A stretch of 64,000 nucleotides of DNA. It comes from JAICXG01 sp963801255 (GTDB taxonomy: Bacteria; Verrucomicrobiota; Verrucomicrobiia; Chthoniobacterales; UBA10450). Location: assembly GCA_963801255.1 (NCBI GenBank), contig CAWDEC010000012.1:682001-746000 (forward strand). The letters are read 5' to 3'. How positions within the stretch are numbered: the stretch's first letter is position 1; the number at the start of each line of letters is the position of its first letter. Below are positions 36,550 through 44,984 of this stretch, in pieces. Made by a program: the position numbers and the translations under genes. Under the pieces are notes generated by a model. The model made no database searches, was not told the origin of the DNA, and saw only the letters and a program-made list of their open reading frames with translations.

Positions 36550-37325
36550 CCGAAGAGCCTTACCGCTGGGTCGAGGCAATCGCCAACCGACGCGAATATA
36601 TCGAAACGCAACTCGCGCCCGGTAGTCCGATCGCAGCTCTGAGTTTTCGCGACGGGATTCTGTTCGTTACCGTCGGGCGCGCGCGGCAAAAACTCTTCGA
36701 GATTTATGATCGCATTGCCATGGGCGCGATTGGACATCCGGGCGATATCGAACGTTTACGCCTGGCGGCGATTGAGCTGGCGAGCACGGAAGGATTCACC
36801 CGTTCGGCGACTGACGTTTCGCTGCGCCGGCTGGCCTACTATTCGCTCAGTCCGCTTTTGAAAAGTGCTTTCGAGCAAATTTATGGGCCGCCTTTTCTGG
36901 CCCGGATGATTTTTGCGGAAGTCGGTGCAACCGCGGCGGACGACTTGTTCCTGCGCGTCGATTACGACGGGGCGATCGTGGCCAACGGCCGAGCTGCCGA
37001 TACAAATCCGCCCCGCTTCAGCGCGGTTGGCGGCACCGCGCGCGCGACGGAGATAATGGAAGCGCTTTTGCGGCGCGACCATGACTCCGGCCACCCATTG
37101 AATCGCGCCATGACAATTGCGCTTAATGCTTGGACGGCAGGCAGCCTAGGCGCCGATCAATCTAGCGGCAACGAAGTCCCATCGCAGGAAACGCTCGCGG
37201 AACACCGGACGCAGAAATTGAAAGACGCAACGGTAGAGGCTTGCGTCCTCGAGCGAAAAAACCAGGGCCCGATCTGTTATCGCCCAATCCTTGGCGAGGA
37301 GTTGAAGGAGCTGATTAAAGCCTGA
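36546..37325 (+). CDS. prcA: 20S proteasome alpha subunit
   Basis: The 259-residue protein has the alpha-type N-terminal segment (ANRREYIETQLAPGSPIAAL) and proteasome-fold blocks (GILFVTVGRARQKLFEIYDRI). It has no catalytic Thr. Alpha rings gate entry and dock an AAA ATPase. The C-terminus is long and charged, without other domains. With PrcB it should form the 28-subunit core. The matching ATPase (Mpa/ARC type) is not in the window. Confidence 0.93.
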   Translation: MTEEPYRWVEAIANRREYIETQLAPGSPIAALSFRDGILFVTVGRARQKLFEIYDRIAMGAIGHPGDIERLRLAAIELASTEGFTRSATDVSLRRLAYYSLSPLLKSAFEQIYGPPFLARMIFAEVGATAADDLFLRVDYDGAIVANGRAADTNPPRFSAVGGTARATEIMEALLRRDHDSGHPLNRAMTIALNAWTAGSLGADQSSGNEVPSQETLAEHRTQKLKDATVEACVLERKNQGPICYRPILGEELKELIKA

Positions 37326-37377
37326 CAAACCCGTTAGGCGCTTGCTCCTGTGGCTGCTCTCTGCTTTAGAGGAAAAT

Positions 37378-38160
37378 ATGCGGCGCGTGCTGCCCTGGCT
37401 CGGGTTGCTTCTTCTCACGGTTTGCTTTGTCTACTTGGTTCGATGGCCCGTGCCGGAATCGACGCGCCGCGCGGCTGCACCGCGAAAACCGATCGGTCCT
37501 GTCGAACGAACGCTTGTCGTGGTGCTCGATCCCGGCCATGGCGGCGAGGATTCTGGCGCAATGTGTGGCAACGTGATGGAAAAAGATCTTACCCTCGATG
37601 TTGCCTTGCGGGCTGAATTGCTCCTACGCACCGCGGGATTCACTACCCTGCTGACGCGAGACAGCGATCGCTATGTTTCGCTCGCCGAACGAACGTCGCT
37701 AAGCAATCGTGCGGAGCATTCCATTTTCATCAGCATTCACTTTAACGACGGCGCACGCGAGGCGGCTTCGGGAGTTGAAACCTACTATTCGCCTGGTCAG
37801 GCAAACGGCGCGGCGGGATTTCTCTCCTGGCTGCCGTTTGTCTCGCCGCCACGAAGCAGCCACCTAACAGCCGCGAGCGAAAGCCTCGCGAGTTGTCTTC
37901 AGGGCGCACTGGTACAGCGGACGCAAGCGGTGAACCGCGGGATTAAACAGGAAAGGTTTTATGTCATCACCAATGCCGAGCATCCGGCCGCGCTCGTGGA
38001 AGGCGGCTTTATGACCAACAAGTCGGACGTGACGAAACTCACCACTGCGGAATATCGTCAAGACATCGCCACCGCGATTAGCGAAGGCGTGGAGCATTAT
38101 CGCGCCGCGTCGCACAAGAGCGAATCGGGCCTGGCAATCGCGGCTGCCCAACCTGAATAA
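37378..38160 (+). CDS. N-acetylmuramoyl-L-alanine amidase (Amidase_3)
   Basis: About 260 residues: an N-terminal membrane helix (VLPWLGLLLLTVCFVYLV), then a zinc amidase with VVLDPGHGGEDSG (His ligand), MEKDLTLDVALR (Glu ligand), LLTRDSDRYVSLAERTSLSN, FISIHFND (His ligand) and the catalytic Glu in PAALVEGGFMTN. It cuts the bond between glycan and peptide stem. The ATG at 37378 follows AGAGGAAAAT, a good ribosome binding site. It lies 52 bases after prcA, with a motif copy between, and may share its transcript. Confidence 0.9.
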   Translation: MRRVLPWLGLLLLTVCFVYLVRWPVPESTRRAAAPRKPIGPVERTLVVVLDPGHGGEDSGAMCGNVMEKDLTLDVALRAELLLRTAGFTTLLTRDSDRYVSLAERTSLSNRAEHSIFISIHFNDGAREAASGVETYYSPGQANGAAGFLSWLPFVSPPRSSHLTAASESLASCLQGALVQRTQAVNRGIKQERFYVITNAEHPAALVEGGFMTNKSDVTKLTTAEYRQDIATAISEGVEHYRAASHKSESGLAIAAAQPE

Positions 38161-38189
38161 GGAGAAAAAACGAATCGTCGAATGAGGCC

Positions 38190-38930
38190 ATGAAACGAAG
38201 CTGGTTTGCTCTCGTTATTGTTTTTCTTGCCGTCGCAGGGATTTTGCGCGCGGATCAAATTACCTCGCAGGTTCAGCAGACGCTGAAAGAGCAGGGCTTC
38301 TATTACGGCAACGTGACGGGAACGAAGACGGCCGATACGACTGCGGCGATCCGGCGCTATCAGATTCGCAATGGACTTCAAATTACGGGCGAGATCGACG
38401 CAGAAACGCTGCGTTCGTTAGGCTTAGGCAAAGGCAGGGTTGAGACAAGTCCTGCTCCGCAACCGGTTGAGCCACCGAGCGAGACGGAAACGGGGCGCGG
38501 CGAGGAGGAGGAGGAGTCGACCCAATCGGCTGAGATATATCCTCCACCTCATGGGCCGGTTTATCAGCCCGGATCGGGTTATGCTCCGGCCGCGCCAGCG
38601 CCGCGCGGCGGCCCCAATGTTTTCGCCGGCACGCCCTACGAGATGGCGCCCCCAGATCTGCAGCGGCACGTCATCGTTGGAGCGCAAACGCTGCTCACGC
38701 GATGGGGTTATTACCATAGCGGGATAGACGGCGAATTTGGACCTGGCACTTTCGCGGCGGTGCAGGCATTCCAAGCCCGAAGCGGCGTCGCACCTAGCGG
38801 GCGGCTCGATATGGCGACGCTCGCCGCGCTGGGCCTGCTCCCCGGACAACGGACGCGCGGCTACGTGATGCCGCCTCGACGCTATTTCAATCGCCCGGTT
38901 TACAGGGGAGAATGGATTCCCGATCGTTAG
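38190..38930 (+). CDS. Secreted protein with two peptidoglycan-binding domains
   Basis: 246 residues: signal peptide (to about ILRA), a first PG_binding_1 domain (VQQTLKEQGFYYGNVTGTKT through LRSLGLG), a Pro/Glu-rich linker, and a second domain (AQTLLTRWGYYHSGIDGEFG through LAALGLLPG). It likely binds cell-wall peptides. The first domain's Ser-Leu-Gly at SLGLG is written by a 9-mer copy, and the stop TAG lies in another. It follows the amidase by 29 bases. Confidence 0.85.
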   Translation: MKRSWFALVIVFLAVAGILRADQITSQVQQTLKEQGFYYGNVTGTKTADTTAAIRRYQIRNGLQITGEIDAETLRSLGLGKGRVETSPAPQPVEPPSETETGRGEEEEESTQSAEIYPPPHGPVYQPGSGYAPAAPAPRGGPNVFAGTPYEMAPPDLQRHVIVGAQTLLTRWGYYHSGIDGEFGPGTFAAVQAFQARSGVAPSGRLDMATLAALGLLPGQRTRGYVMPPRRYFNRPVYRGEWIPDR

Positions 38931-38938
38931 GCGCAGTT

Positions 38939-39820
38939 CTACGACTTTGATTCGACAAAGCTGACAGACTGGAGCTCGGCGAAGACCGTTCCGATGAAGA
39001 CGCTAGCTTCGATGCGAAGGAGCAATCGATCTGTGTCATCGGAAACCCAGACGGTTGCACGACTGAATTTCTTGTGCGGCTCGAGCAAGCCCTTCTTCCC
39101 AATCTTGCTGATTTGTACGTCGAGCTTGATTGCCGCGTAGTCGCCCGCTGCGATTTTGAGAGGCGCTCGACCGGCAACCGTGAGTGTCACCAGATAAGGA
39201 GTGGTCGCGGGATAAACCACAACTCGATAGACATCGCCATCGCGCAGTGACTGGCTGCGGAAGTAAAGGAGGGAAGAAAACATGTCAAAGATATCGCCGG
39301 GAAACCCGAATGTTTTCGTTGCCGGAGTTTTCTTCGATCGTGAATCCGTGCGAAGGCGATCGACGCTTCCACGCTTGAAAGTCAAATCGGTGGTGACGGT
39401 TTTCCGACGCTCGACGTCCACTTGATGCATGGCGATCGGCCGCAACGTGGCGGCATCGGCATCAGCGTGGTGCTTCGTATCAAATTTCCAAAGTGCGCGC
39501 ACCGGACCGACAGTCTCGCCTGTTCCGTTGAGCTGGAGCTGTCCGTCGTTCTTCGTGAAGCGGATCTCGGCGTGCGCTGCAACCGCGTCGCTCCAGCCGA
39601 AGTTGTAAGCAGCGATCAATGGCCGCGGATTTGGAAAATCACCGCGGGGCGCATTGGTAACGGTCGTCTTCCAATCAGCAGGCGGCGGCGTCGCGCCAAA
39701 ACCTGAGAGCACGAGAAAAATCGCGCTCAGACAGATTGCGATCTTCCCTGGAAAGCCCACCCCAGCAGCATGCGCCGTCCGTTTCTCGCTTGCAAGCGAG
39801 TCCAACCCGACAACGATCAA
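38939..39820 (-). CDS. DUF3108 secreted protein
   Basis: The protein has a signal-like stretch (KIAICLSAIFLVLSGFGA) and a C-terminal beta-rich domain with the DUF3108 pattern (TFGFPGDIFDMFSSLLYFRS, AIKLDVQISKIG, ATVWVSDDTDRLLLRIEASV). The family is outer-membrane or periplasmic with unknown function. No ATG is found before the signal peptide; the frame uses a TTG at 39820 or a later GTG, so the start is uncertain. Confidence 0.75.
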   Translation of the reverse strand: MIVVGLDSLASEKRTAHAAGVGFPGKIAICLSAIFLVLSGFGATPPPADWKTTVTNAPRGDFPNPRPLIAAYNFGWSDAVAAHAEIRFTKNDGQLQLNGTGETVGPVRALWKFDTKHHADADAATLRPIAMHQVDVERRKTVTTDLTFKRGSVDRLRTDSRSKKTPATKTFGFPGDIFDMFSSLLYFRSQSLRDGDVYRVVVYPATTPYLVTLTVAGRAPLKIAAGDYAAIKLDVQISKIGKKGLLEPHKKFSRATVWVSDDTDRLLLRIEASVFIGTVFAELQSVSFVESKS

Positions 39821-39843
39821 TCGTAAAGCAATCTTCGGGCTAC

Positions 39844-39878
39844 AAAAAAAGAACGCACGTTTTAGAACGTGCGTTCTT
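39844..39878 (-). terminator. Intrinsic terminator downstream of skp
   Basis: AAGAACGCACGTT and AACGTGCGTTCTT form a perfect 13-bp stem with a TTAG loop. On the minus strand it is followed by seven T residues, a classic rho-independent terminator 24 bases after the skp stop. It would end the bamA-skp transcript. Confidence 0.92.
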
Positions 39879-39901
39879 CGAGATCGAAAATCTTGTTGTC
39901 G

Positions 39902-40534
39902 CTAGGGCTTGGTCTTCGCCGGGCTGGGGGTCGCTTTGGTGGCCGGGTTGGCGCCTGTCTTCCCAGCGGGCGCTGGCTTATTGAGCTGCGCGATAATGTC
40001 GTTGGTGAAATCCATATCCGCCCGGGCATACATCACCGTGGGAACGCCATTGAGGCTGACGCCCGAGGTATCGAAAACCAAATCCATGTTGGCGTTCTTC
40101 ACCCTGTCCAGCACGATATCGGTGATTTCCTTCACGATTCCGTCCCGCATTCTGACGGCCTGTTCCTGAAGCTGCTTCTCGCGCGTCTGGCGGAAATCGT
40201 TGATCTCACGCTCCATGTTTTTGATGCTGGCGATTTTCTCGTCGCGGTCCTTCGCCTTTTGGGTTTTGGCATCCGCACTCAAGGCGGGGGCTTCGAGTTG
40301 CTGGTTGAGCTTATTGATTTCGTCGAGCGCCTTTTTGTAAGATTCAGCGCGATCGTCGTATTCCTTCTTCGCGGAATCCTTGGCGTCGTTAATTTTCTTC
40401 TCGGCGTCCTTAGTCTTATTGTATTCCTTGAACGCGCGATTCATGTCGATGGTGCCGACTTTCATACCCTGCGCGAAGGCACCAAAAGGAAGGGCGCCAG
40501 CGGTAAGAAGGGCCACGAGGAAAAGCTTTTTCAT
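39902..40534 (-). CDS. skp: OmpH/Skp-family periplasmic chaperone
   Basis: 210 residues: signal peptide (KKLFLVALLTAGALPFGAFA), MKVGTIDMNRAFKEYNKTK, and a long charged coiled coil (about residues 45-150) forming the tentacles, with a Pro/Ala/Lys-rich tail that is longer than usual. Skp holds unfolded outer-membrane proteins for BamA, which is the gene just upstream. The ATG at 40534 begins the signal peptide. Confidence 0.9.
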   Translation of the reverse strand: MKKLFLVALLTAGALPFGAFAQGMKVGTIDMNRAFKEYNKTKDAEKKINDAKDSAKKEYDDRAESYKKALDEINKLNQQLEAPALSADAKTQKAKDRDEKIASIKNMEREINDFRQTREKQLQEQAVRMRDGIVKEITDIVLDRVKNANMDLVFDTSGVSLNGVPTVMYARADMDFTNDIIAQLNKPAPAGKTGANPATKATPSPAKTKP

Positions 40535-40593
40535 ATGTTGTAGGGTGAGACTGGTAATTGGGAAGGGCTTAGACTGCAAGCCCCACCTTTCGT

Positions 40594-42903
40594 TCAAAAC
40601 TGGTAGCCCACGCTGAACTGGATCTTGCCGCTCTTGGAGTTGCCGTCAGCCTGAATGGGAATGCCGTAATCAATCTTCAGCGGACCCACCGGAAGATCGA
40701 GACGCACACCCACGCCAACGTCTGAGGCGATGTGGTCGAGGCTAAAGTCGTAAGGATCGGCATGATTAAAGCCGGTATCGTAGAAGATAGCAGCGCGCAC
40801 CCGGTCGATAACGCGGATCGTTGCTTCCACCGTGAAACGCGAGAGCGTTTGGCCGCCGAGCGGTTCGCCATTTTGGTCCTTCGGGCCGACGTCGCGATAG
40901 TCAAAGCCGCGCAGGGTATCGGCGCCGCCGAGAAAGAGACGGTCGAAAATAGGCACGTGGTCACCGCTGCCCCATGTGTCGACGACACCAATCGCGCCAT
41001 TAAGCTCGAGAATAATATCGTAGGGGAAGAGAAAATACTGTGACCCCTCCAGATCAAAGCCGTATGTCTGAACGTCGCCCCCGAGAAAGCCTCCCGCGAT
41101 GTGTGGCGTGAAGGTAATTCGATGGCCGTGGCGCGTGAGATAGACGCTGTCCCGGTTGTCGTAGACGAGGGTCGACAAAATTTGGCTTTTAAGACTGTTG
41201 CCAGCTTCTTCCTGAATGGCCTCCGACGCGCCGCCGGCGATGTTAAAAATATCGATCTCCTGCAAGGTGTAATTCAGGTCGACAGAAAGGAAGGGCGTGA
41301 TCGGTCGGCGCGCATCGATGGCGAAGCCGTAATTGCGCTGGTCGTAGATCGAGCTGAAGAAATTTGACTCGCGATAGAAAAGATCTCCGCCTAGCGAAAG
41401 GCGTTGATCGAGAAAATACGGCTCGGTCAGGGAGAGGATATAGTTTTGTTCCTCGGTGCCGAACTGCGCCCGAGCGCGAAACTTTTCGCCGCCGCCAGTG
41501 AAGGTTGGATAGTTTAGAAGATCGAAGTTGCCTTGCGTTAGCTCGACAAAGCCGACCAAGCTCTCGATCGTGCTAAAGCCGGCACCGAAATTGAGCGACC
41601 CCGTCCGCTTTTCCTGCACCTGCACGAGCAAGTCTTTGCGCCCGGGAATATCGGTGTCTTCAGGATAGGTGTCGACCTTTTCGAAATAGCCGAGGTTTTC
41701 GAGGCGCTTCTTGCTTAAATCGACCCGCACGGTATCGAAAACGTCTCCGGGCAAGACCGCGACCTCGCGACGAATAACCTTATCCTTGGTGCGAGTATTG
41801 CCGGTGATATTTACCCTCTCGACAAAGGAACGTGAGCCCTCCGTGATTGTATAGTCGAGGTTGACGATGCCGGGCGCTCCGGCAGTCGCCTGCGGCTGAA
41901 TGTCAACATCGACATAACCACCCGCACCATAGCCATCGATGATTGCCTTGGTGTCGTCTTTCAAATCCTTCGGCGTATAGAGCGAGCCCTCCTTCATCTT
42001 CACAAGCTGATGCAGCTTCGCTCCGGAGGCCGCTTCCTCACCATGAAAGGCGAGCGTACCAACGTGATACGGGATGCCCTCGTTCACGACAACCACGATC
42101 CGCACGCCGCCCTCAAACCGCTCCTGCCGCACCTCGGGAACGGCCACATCGATATAGCCGTGGTTTTGGTAAAACTCGCGGATGCTGTCCAGGTCCTGCT
42201 GGAGCTGGGCCTTATCAAGGCGTCCGGATTTATCGAGGAAGGAGATAAGCGTTTTCGCCTTCGTCTTCATCTGCTGTCGCAGGGTGCGATCGCTGAAATG
42301 TTTGTTGCCTTCGAAGCGAATCGCCCGCACCGCGCCCTTCTCGCCCTCGTTCACCGTGTAAACGGCGCGAGCAGTACCGTGAACTTCATCGGTGACCAAC
42401 TGCAAATCGACCTTCACATCCGTAAAGCCTTTGCCCTGATAAAAGTCGAAGATATTCTGCCGACCCTCCTCCAACTTCTCGGCGTCCACCGGCGAGGGCA
42501 CACGGAACTTGATTTTGTTGCGGACAGTTTTGGCTTTGAAGCTTTGTGCGCCATCAATCTCGATCTCAGTCACAAGTGCACGGGTGGCGAGGATCACCTC
42601 TACACGAACACCGTTGCCCGATGGCTGGCCAAAGATGCGCACATTCTGAATTTTTCCGGTGTCGTAAAGCGCCCGGATGTCGTCTTCGACTGTCGCCTCG
42701 GAATATGGCGAGCCGATTTTGGTCTTCATGTTCGCCAGGATACGGTCTTTCGCGATCGTCTCCGGTCCGACGTAACGCACGTCGATCGAGGTGACGGTAA
42801 CGCCTTCGAGGCCTTGTGCTGCCGCCCGCGGCGGGCTGCCGGCGAACCATCCCAACAATAGGAACACCGCACAGAAGCAGACTAACGAGCTAGAATTTTT
42901 CAT
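40594..42903 (-). CDS. bamA: Outer-membrane assembly factor BamA
   Basis: A 769-residue Omp85 protein: signal peptide ending near PPRAAAQ, five POTRA domains (about residues 30-430, starting VTVTSIDVRYVGPETI), and a beta-barrel with the conserved RGF motif in FLGGADTLRGFDYRDVGP and a terminal QFSVGYQF (final Phe). It inserts outer-membrane proteins. skp follows 59 bases downstream in the same transcript. No 9-mer copy occurs in this gene or in skp. The upstream gap 42904-43066 holds nothing recognised. Confidence 0.95.
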   Translation of the reverse strand: MKNSSSLVCFCAVFLLLGWFAGSPPRAAAQGLEGVTVTSIDVRYVGPETIAKDRILANMKTKIGSPYSEATVEDDIRALYDTGKIQNVRIFGQPSGNGVRVEVILATRALVTEIEIDGAQSFKAKTVRNKIKFRVPSPVDAEKLEEGRQNIFDFYQGKGFTDVKVDLQLVTDEVHGTARAVYTVNEGEKGAVRAIRFEGNKHFSDRTLRQQMKTKAKTLISFLDKSGRLDKAQLQQDLDSIREFYQNHGYIDVAVPEVRQERFEGGVRIVVVVNEGIPYHVGTLAFHGEEAASGAKLHQLVKMKEGSLYTPKDLKDDTKAIIDGYGAGGYVDVDIQPQATAGAPGIVNLDYTITEGSRSFVERVNITGNTRTKDKVIRREVAVLPGDVFDTVRVDLSKKRLENLGYFEKVDTYPEDTDIPGRKDLLVQVQEKRTGSLNFGAGFSTIESLVGFVELTQGNFDLLNYPTFTGGGEKFRARAQFGTEEQNYILSLTEPYFLDQRLSLGGDLFYRESNFFSSIYDQRNYGFAIDARRPITPFLSVDLNYTLQEIDIFNIAGGASEAIQEEAGNSLKSQILSTLVYDNRDSVYLTRHGHRITFTPHIAGGFLGGDVQTYGFDLEGSQYFLFPYDIILELNGAIGVVDTWGSGDHVPIFDRLFLGGADTLRGFDYRDVGPKDQNGEPLGGQTLSRFTVEATIRVIDRVRAAIFYDTGFNHADPYDFSLDHIASDVGVGVRLDLPVGPLKIDYGIPIQADGNSKSGKIQFSVGYQF

Positions 42904-43066
42904 AGAGAGCGGACGGTCTCGCGACCTCGATTCAGCGGTAGAATTGGCGTATTAGATGGGGAATGCTCGCTGCCGCGTCAAGGCAGGAAACAAAGAAATG
43001 CACAGGGAGGAAGAATCCGCAGTCGGGCCCGAGCTGATTTCGCCCTCCGATTTTTGCCATGCACAT

Positions 43067-44158
43067 TTAGATTAGTTCGTACCAATTGTTACGTCGGCGC
43101 GGCTCATAACCGGCGTCGCGAACGAGTGCTTCGATCTTTTCGGCGTCCAGACGAAAGGTCGTGCCGGCGCTGCTCACCACATTCTCCTCCATCATTACAG
43201 ACCCGAAGTCGTTGGCGCCGTACTTAAGAGCGATTTGGCCAATGAGCGGTCCCTGTGTTACCCACGAGCTTTGGATGTTGGGAATGTTGTCGAGAAAAAT
43301 GCGGGACAGAGCCTGCGTGCGCAGATATTCCGCGCCGGCTGTTGGATGATCAATCTTAAGCACAGTGTGTTCCGGTTGGAAAGGCCAGCAAATGAAAGCG
43401 GTGAACCCGCCACTCGCGTCCTGCTGATCGCGTAAGCGCTGCAAATGTTCGATCCGATCCTCGATCGTCTCGACGTGGCCAAACATCATCGTCGCGCTCG
43501 ACTTCAAGCCCAGTTCATGCGCCACTTGCATGACCTGCAGCCATTGGTCAGTTTTGCATTTTAGCGGCGCGATCCTTTGCCTGACGGAATCAACCAAAAT
43601 CTCACCGCCGCCGCCGGGAATCGATCCGAGTCCGGCTTCTTTAAAACGTGCGACCACCTCGCGTAACGGCATGCGGAAAGTCTCCGCAAAGTGCTGAAAC
43701 TCCGGCGGACTAAACCCATGAATATTGATGTGCGGATATTTTTCCCTGATGTGATGGAGCAGATCGATATACCAATCGAATCCAAGCCGCGGATGATGTC
43801 CGCCTTGCATCAGGATTTGGACGCCACCGGCCGCCGTTAATTCATCCAGCTTTTCATCGAACTGCTCATGGGTGAGGACGTAATGATCCTCGTCTCGTTC
43901 CGTGCGATAAAACGCGCAGAACTTGCAATACACGTTGCAAACGTTGGTGTAATTGATGTTGCGATCGACAATGTAAGTCACGATTTCGCGCCCGCGTCCG
44001 TCGTAGCTTTTCCCTTTCGCCAGGTTGCGCCTCATATCGGCGAGCGCGCCGAGCTCCGCCAGCGGCCAGCGATAAAGCTCGAGCGCCTCCTCTCCCGAGA
44101 TGCGCTCGTTCTCAAGGACCTTCTGTCCGAGTGACTGCTGTTCCTGAAGCGCGACCAT
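43067..44158 (-). CDS. mqnC: Cyclic dehypoxanthine futalosine synthase, radical SAM
   Basis: The 363-residue protein shows the NYTNVCNVYCKFCAFYR cluster motif, ILMQGGHHPRLGFDWY, the GLGSIPGGGGEILVD block and the C-terminal YGANDFGSVMMEENVV. These identify MqnC of the futalosine pathway to menaquinone rather than MqnE or CofH. The ATG at 44158 is preferred to a TTG seven codons upstream. Other mqn genes are not in the window. Confidence 0.92.
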   Translation of the reverse strand: MVALQEQQSLGQKVLENERISGEEALELYRWPLAELGALADMRRNLAKGKSYDGRGREIVTYIVDRNINYTNVCNVYCKFCAFYRTERDEDHYVLTHEQFDEKLDELTAAGGVQILMQGGHHPRLGFDWYIDLLHHIREKYPHINIHGFSPPEFQHFAETFRMPLREVVARFKEAGLGSIPGGGGEILVDSVRQRIAPLKCKTDQWLQVMQVAHELGLKSSATMMFGHVETIEDRIEHLQRLRDQQDASGGFTAFICWPFQPEHTVLKIDHPTAGAEYLRTQALSRIFLDNIPNIQSSWVTQGPLIGQIALKYGANDFGSVMMEENVVSSAGTTFRLDAEKIEALVRDAGYEPRRRNNWYELI

Positions 44159-44179
44159 CGGCGCGTAATCTAAGCGCAA

Positions 44180-44500
44180 GCCAAGAAAATTGGAATGCGC
44201 TTTGGCAAAACGCTGGAGCTACTGACCATGAAGCCAAATTATCCGGCAGCTTTGCCTAACGAGAATAGGGTTTCTGATCACAGCCGCGATCGGAAGGCAA
44301 GCCGGCAGCTCCCTTCGCTCTCCTCTCTGCAGCACCGCGAACTTTCGCGACCGTTGGTCGATTCCGCTACGACTGATGACCGCCAACGAAGATGATCTGC
44401 CATCGCCACCGGCGGCAACAGCAGTTACCTCAATCACTTCGCAGGTATGGCGAATGCGCAGCGGAATTTCAGAGCAACCGTTGCGTTTGTCGTTAGGAGA
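44180..44500. other. Gene-poor gap with two 9-mer copies
   Basis: About 340 bases (44159-44500) between mqnC and the crystallin-like gene show no open frame with recognisable content. Copies of the dispersed 9-mer lie at 44254-44262 and 44490-44497, the latter a few bases beyond the crystallin gene's stop. The promoter of mqnC is presumably at the left edge. Confidence 0.5.
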
Positions 44501-44902
44501 TCAGGTTAATGCGATCGCCTGAAAAGAGCTGACGACGTCATCCGGGCCGCTTTCGGTAAAGAAGCACTCGTAAAAGCCGGGGCCGAGGTCCCAATGATCG
44601 CCCTTGTAGTATTCATCGCGATAAAACCGCCAGGTGCCGCTGACAACGATGAGCGAACTGACGCGATCGTTCCAAAAATCGCCGAGATAATGAAAGCTCA
44701 GGTTCGTTCGCGCATATGCGCCTTTGAACCCAACGTGATCGTAAACGATCAGCTCCGGCAAGTGAAAGTTCCCCTCGACCGGTGTGCCAGCCTCGCCGGG
44801 ATCAGCCGCACAGGCGTGGTAACTGAGCGGCCCAACTTTCCATTTTGTGTCGATGATCGCGCCATTGTCTGGCGACAGCTCTGTTTTTGGAACGTGTCTC
44901 AT
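44501..44902 (-). CDS. Small beta/gamma-crystallin-fold protein
   Basis: 133 residues with one crystallin domain made of two Greek keys: LIVYDHVGFKGAYARTNLSF then WNDRVSSLIV, and WRFYRDEYYKGDHWDLGPG then PDDVVSSFQAI. The paired NDRVSS and DDVVSS stretches fit the (N/D)(N/D)xxSS calcium-binding consensus. No clear signal peptide is seen, so the location is uncertain. Microbial members bind calcium and often respond to stress; no role can be assigned from context. Confidence 0.75.
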   Translation of the reverse strand: MRHVPKTELSPDNGAIIDTKWKVGPLSYHACAADPGEAGTPVEGNFHLPELIVYDHVGFKGAYARTNLSFHYLGDFWNDRVSSLIVVSGTWRFYRDEYYKGDHWDLGPGFYECFFTESGPDDVVSSFQAIALT

Positions 44903-44984
44903 AAGCGTCGTTATTTCACAGAAGTTGATCAGGCATCGCCGCGGTTGTCGAGCGAGAGATTCAAGGAAATTTGAGCGATGAGAG

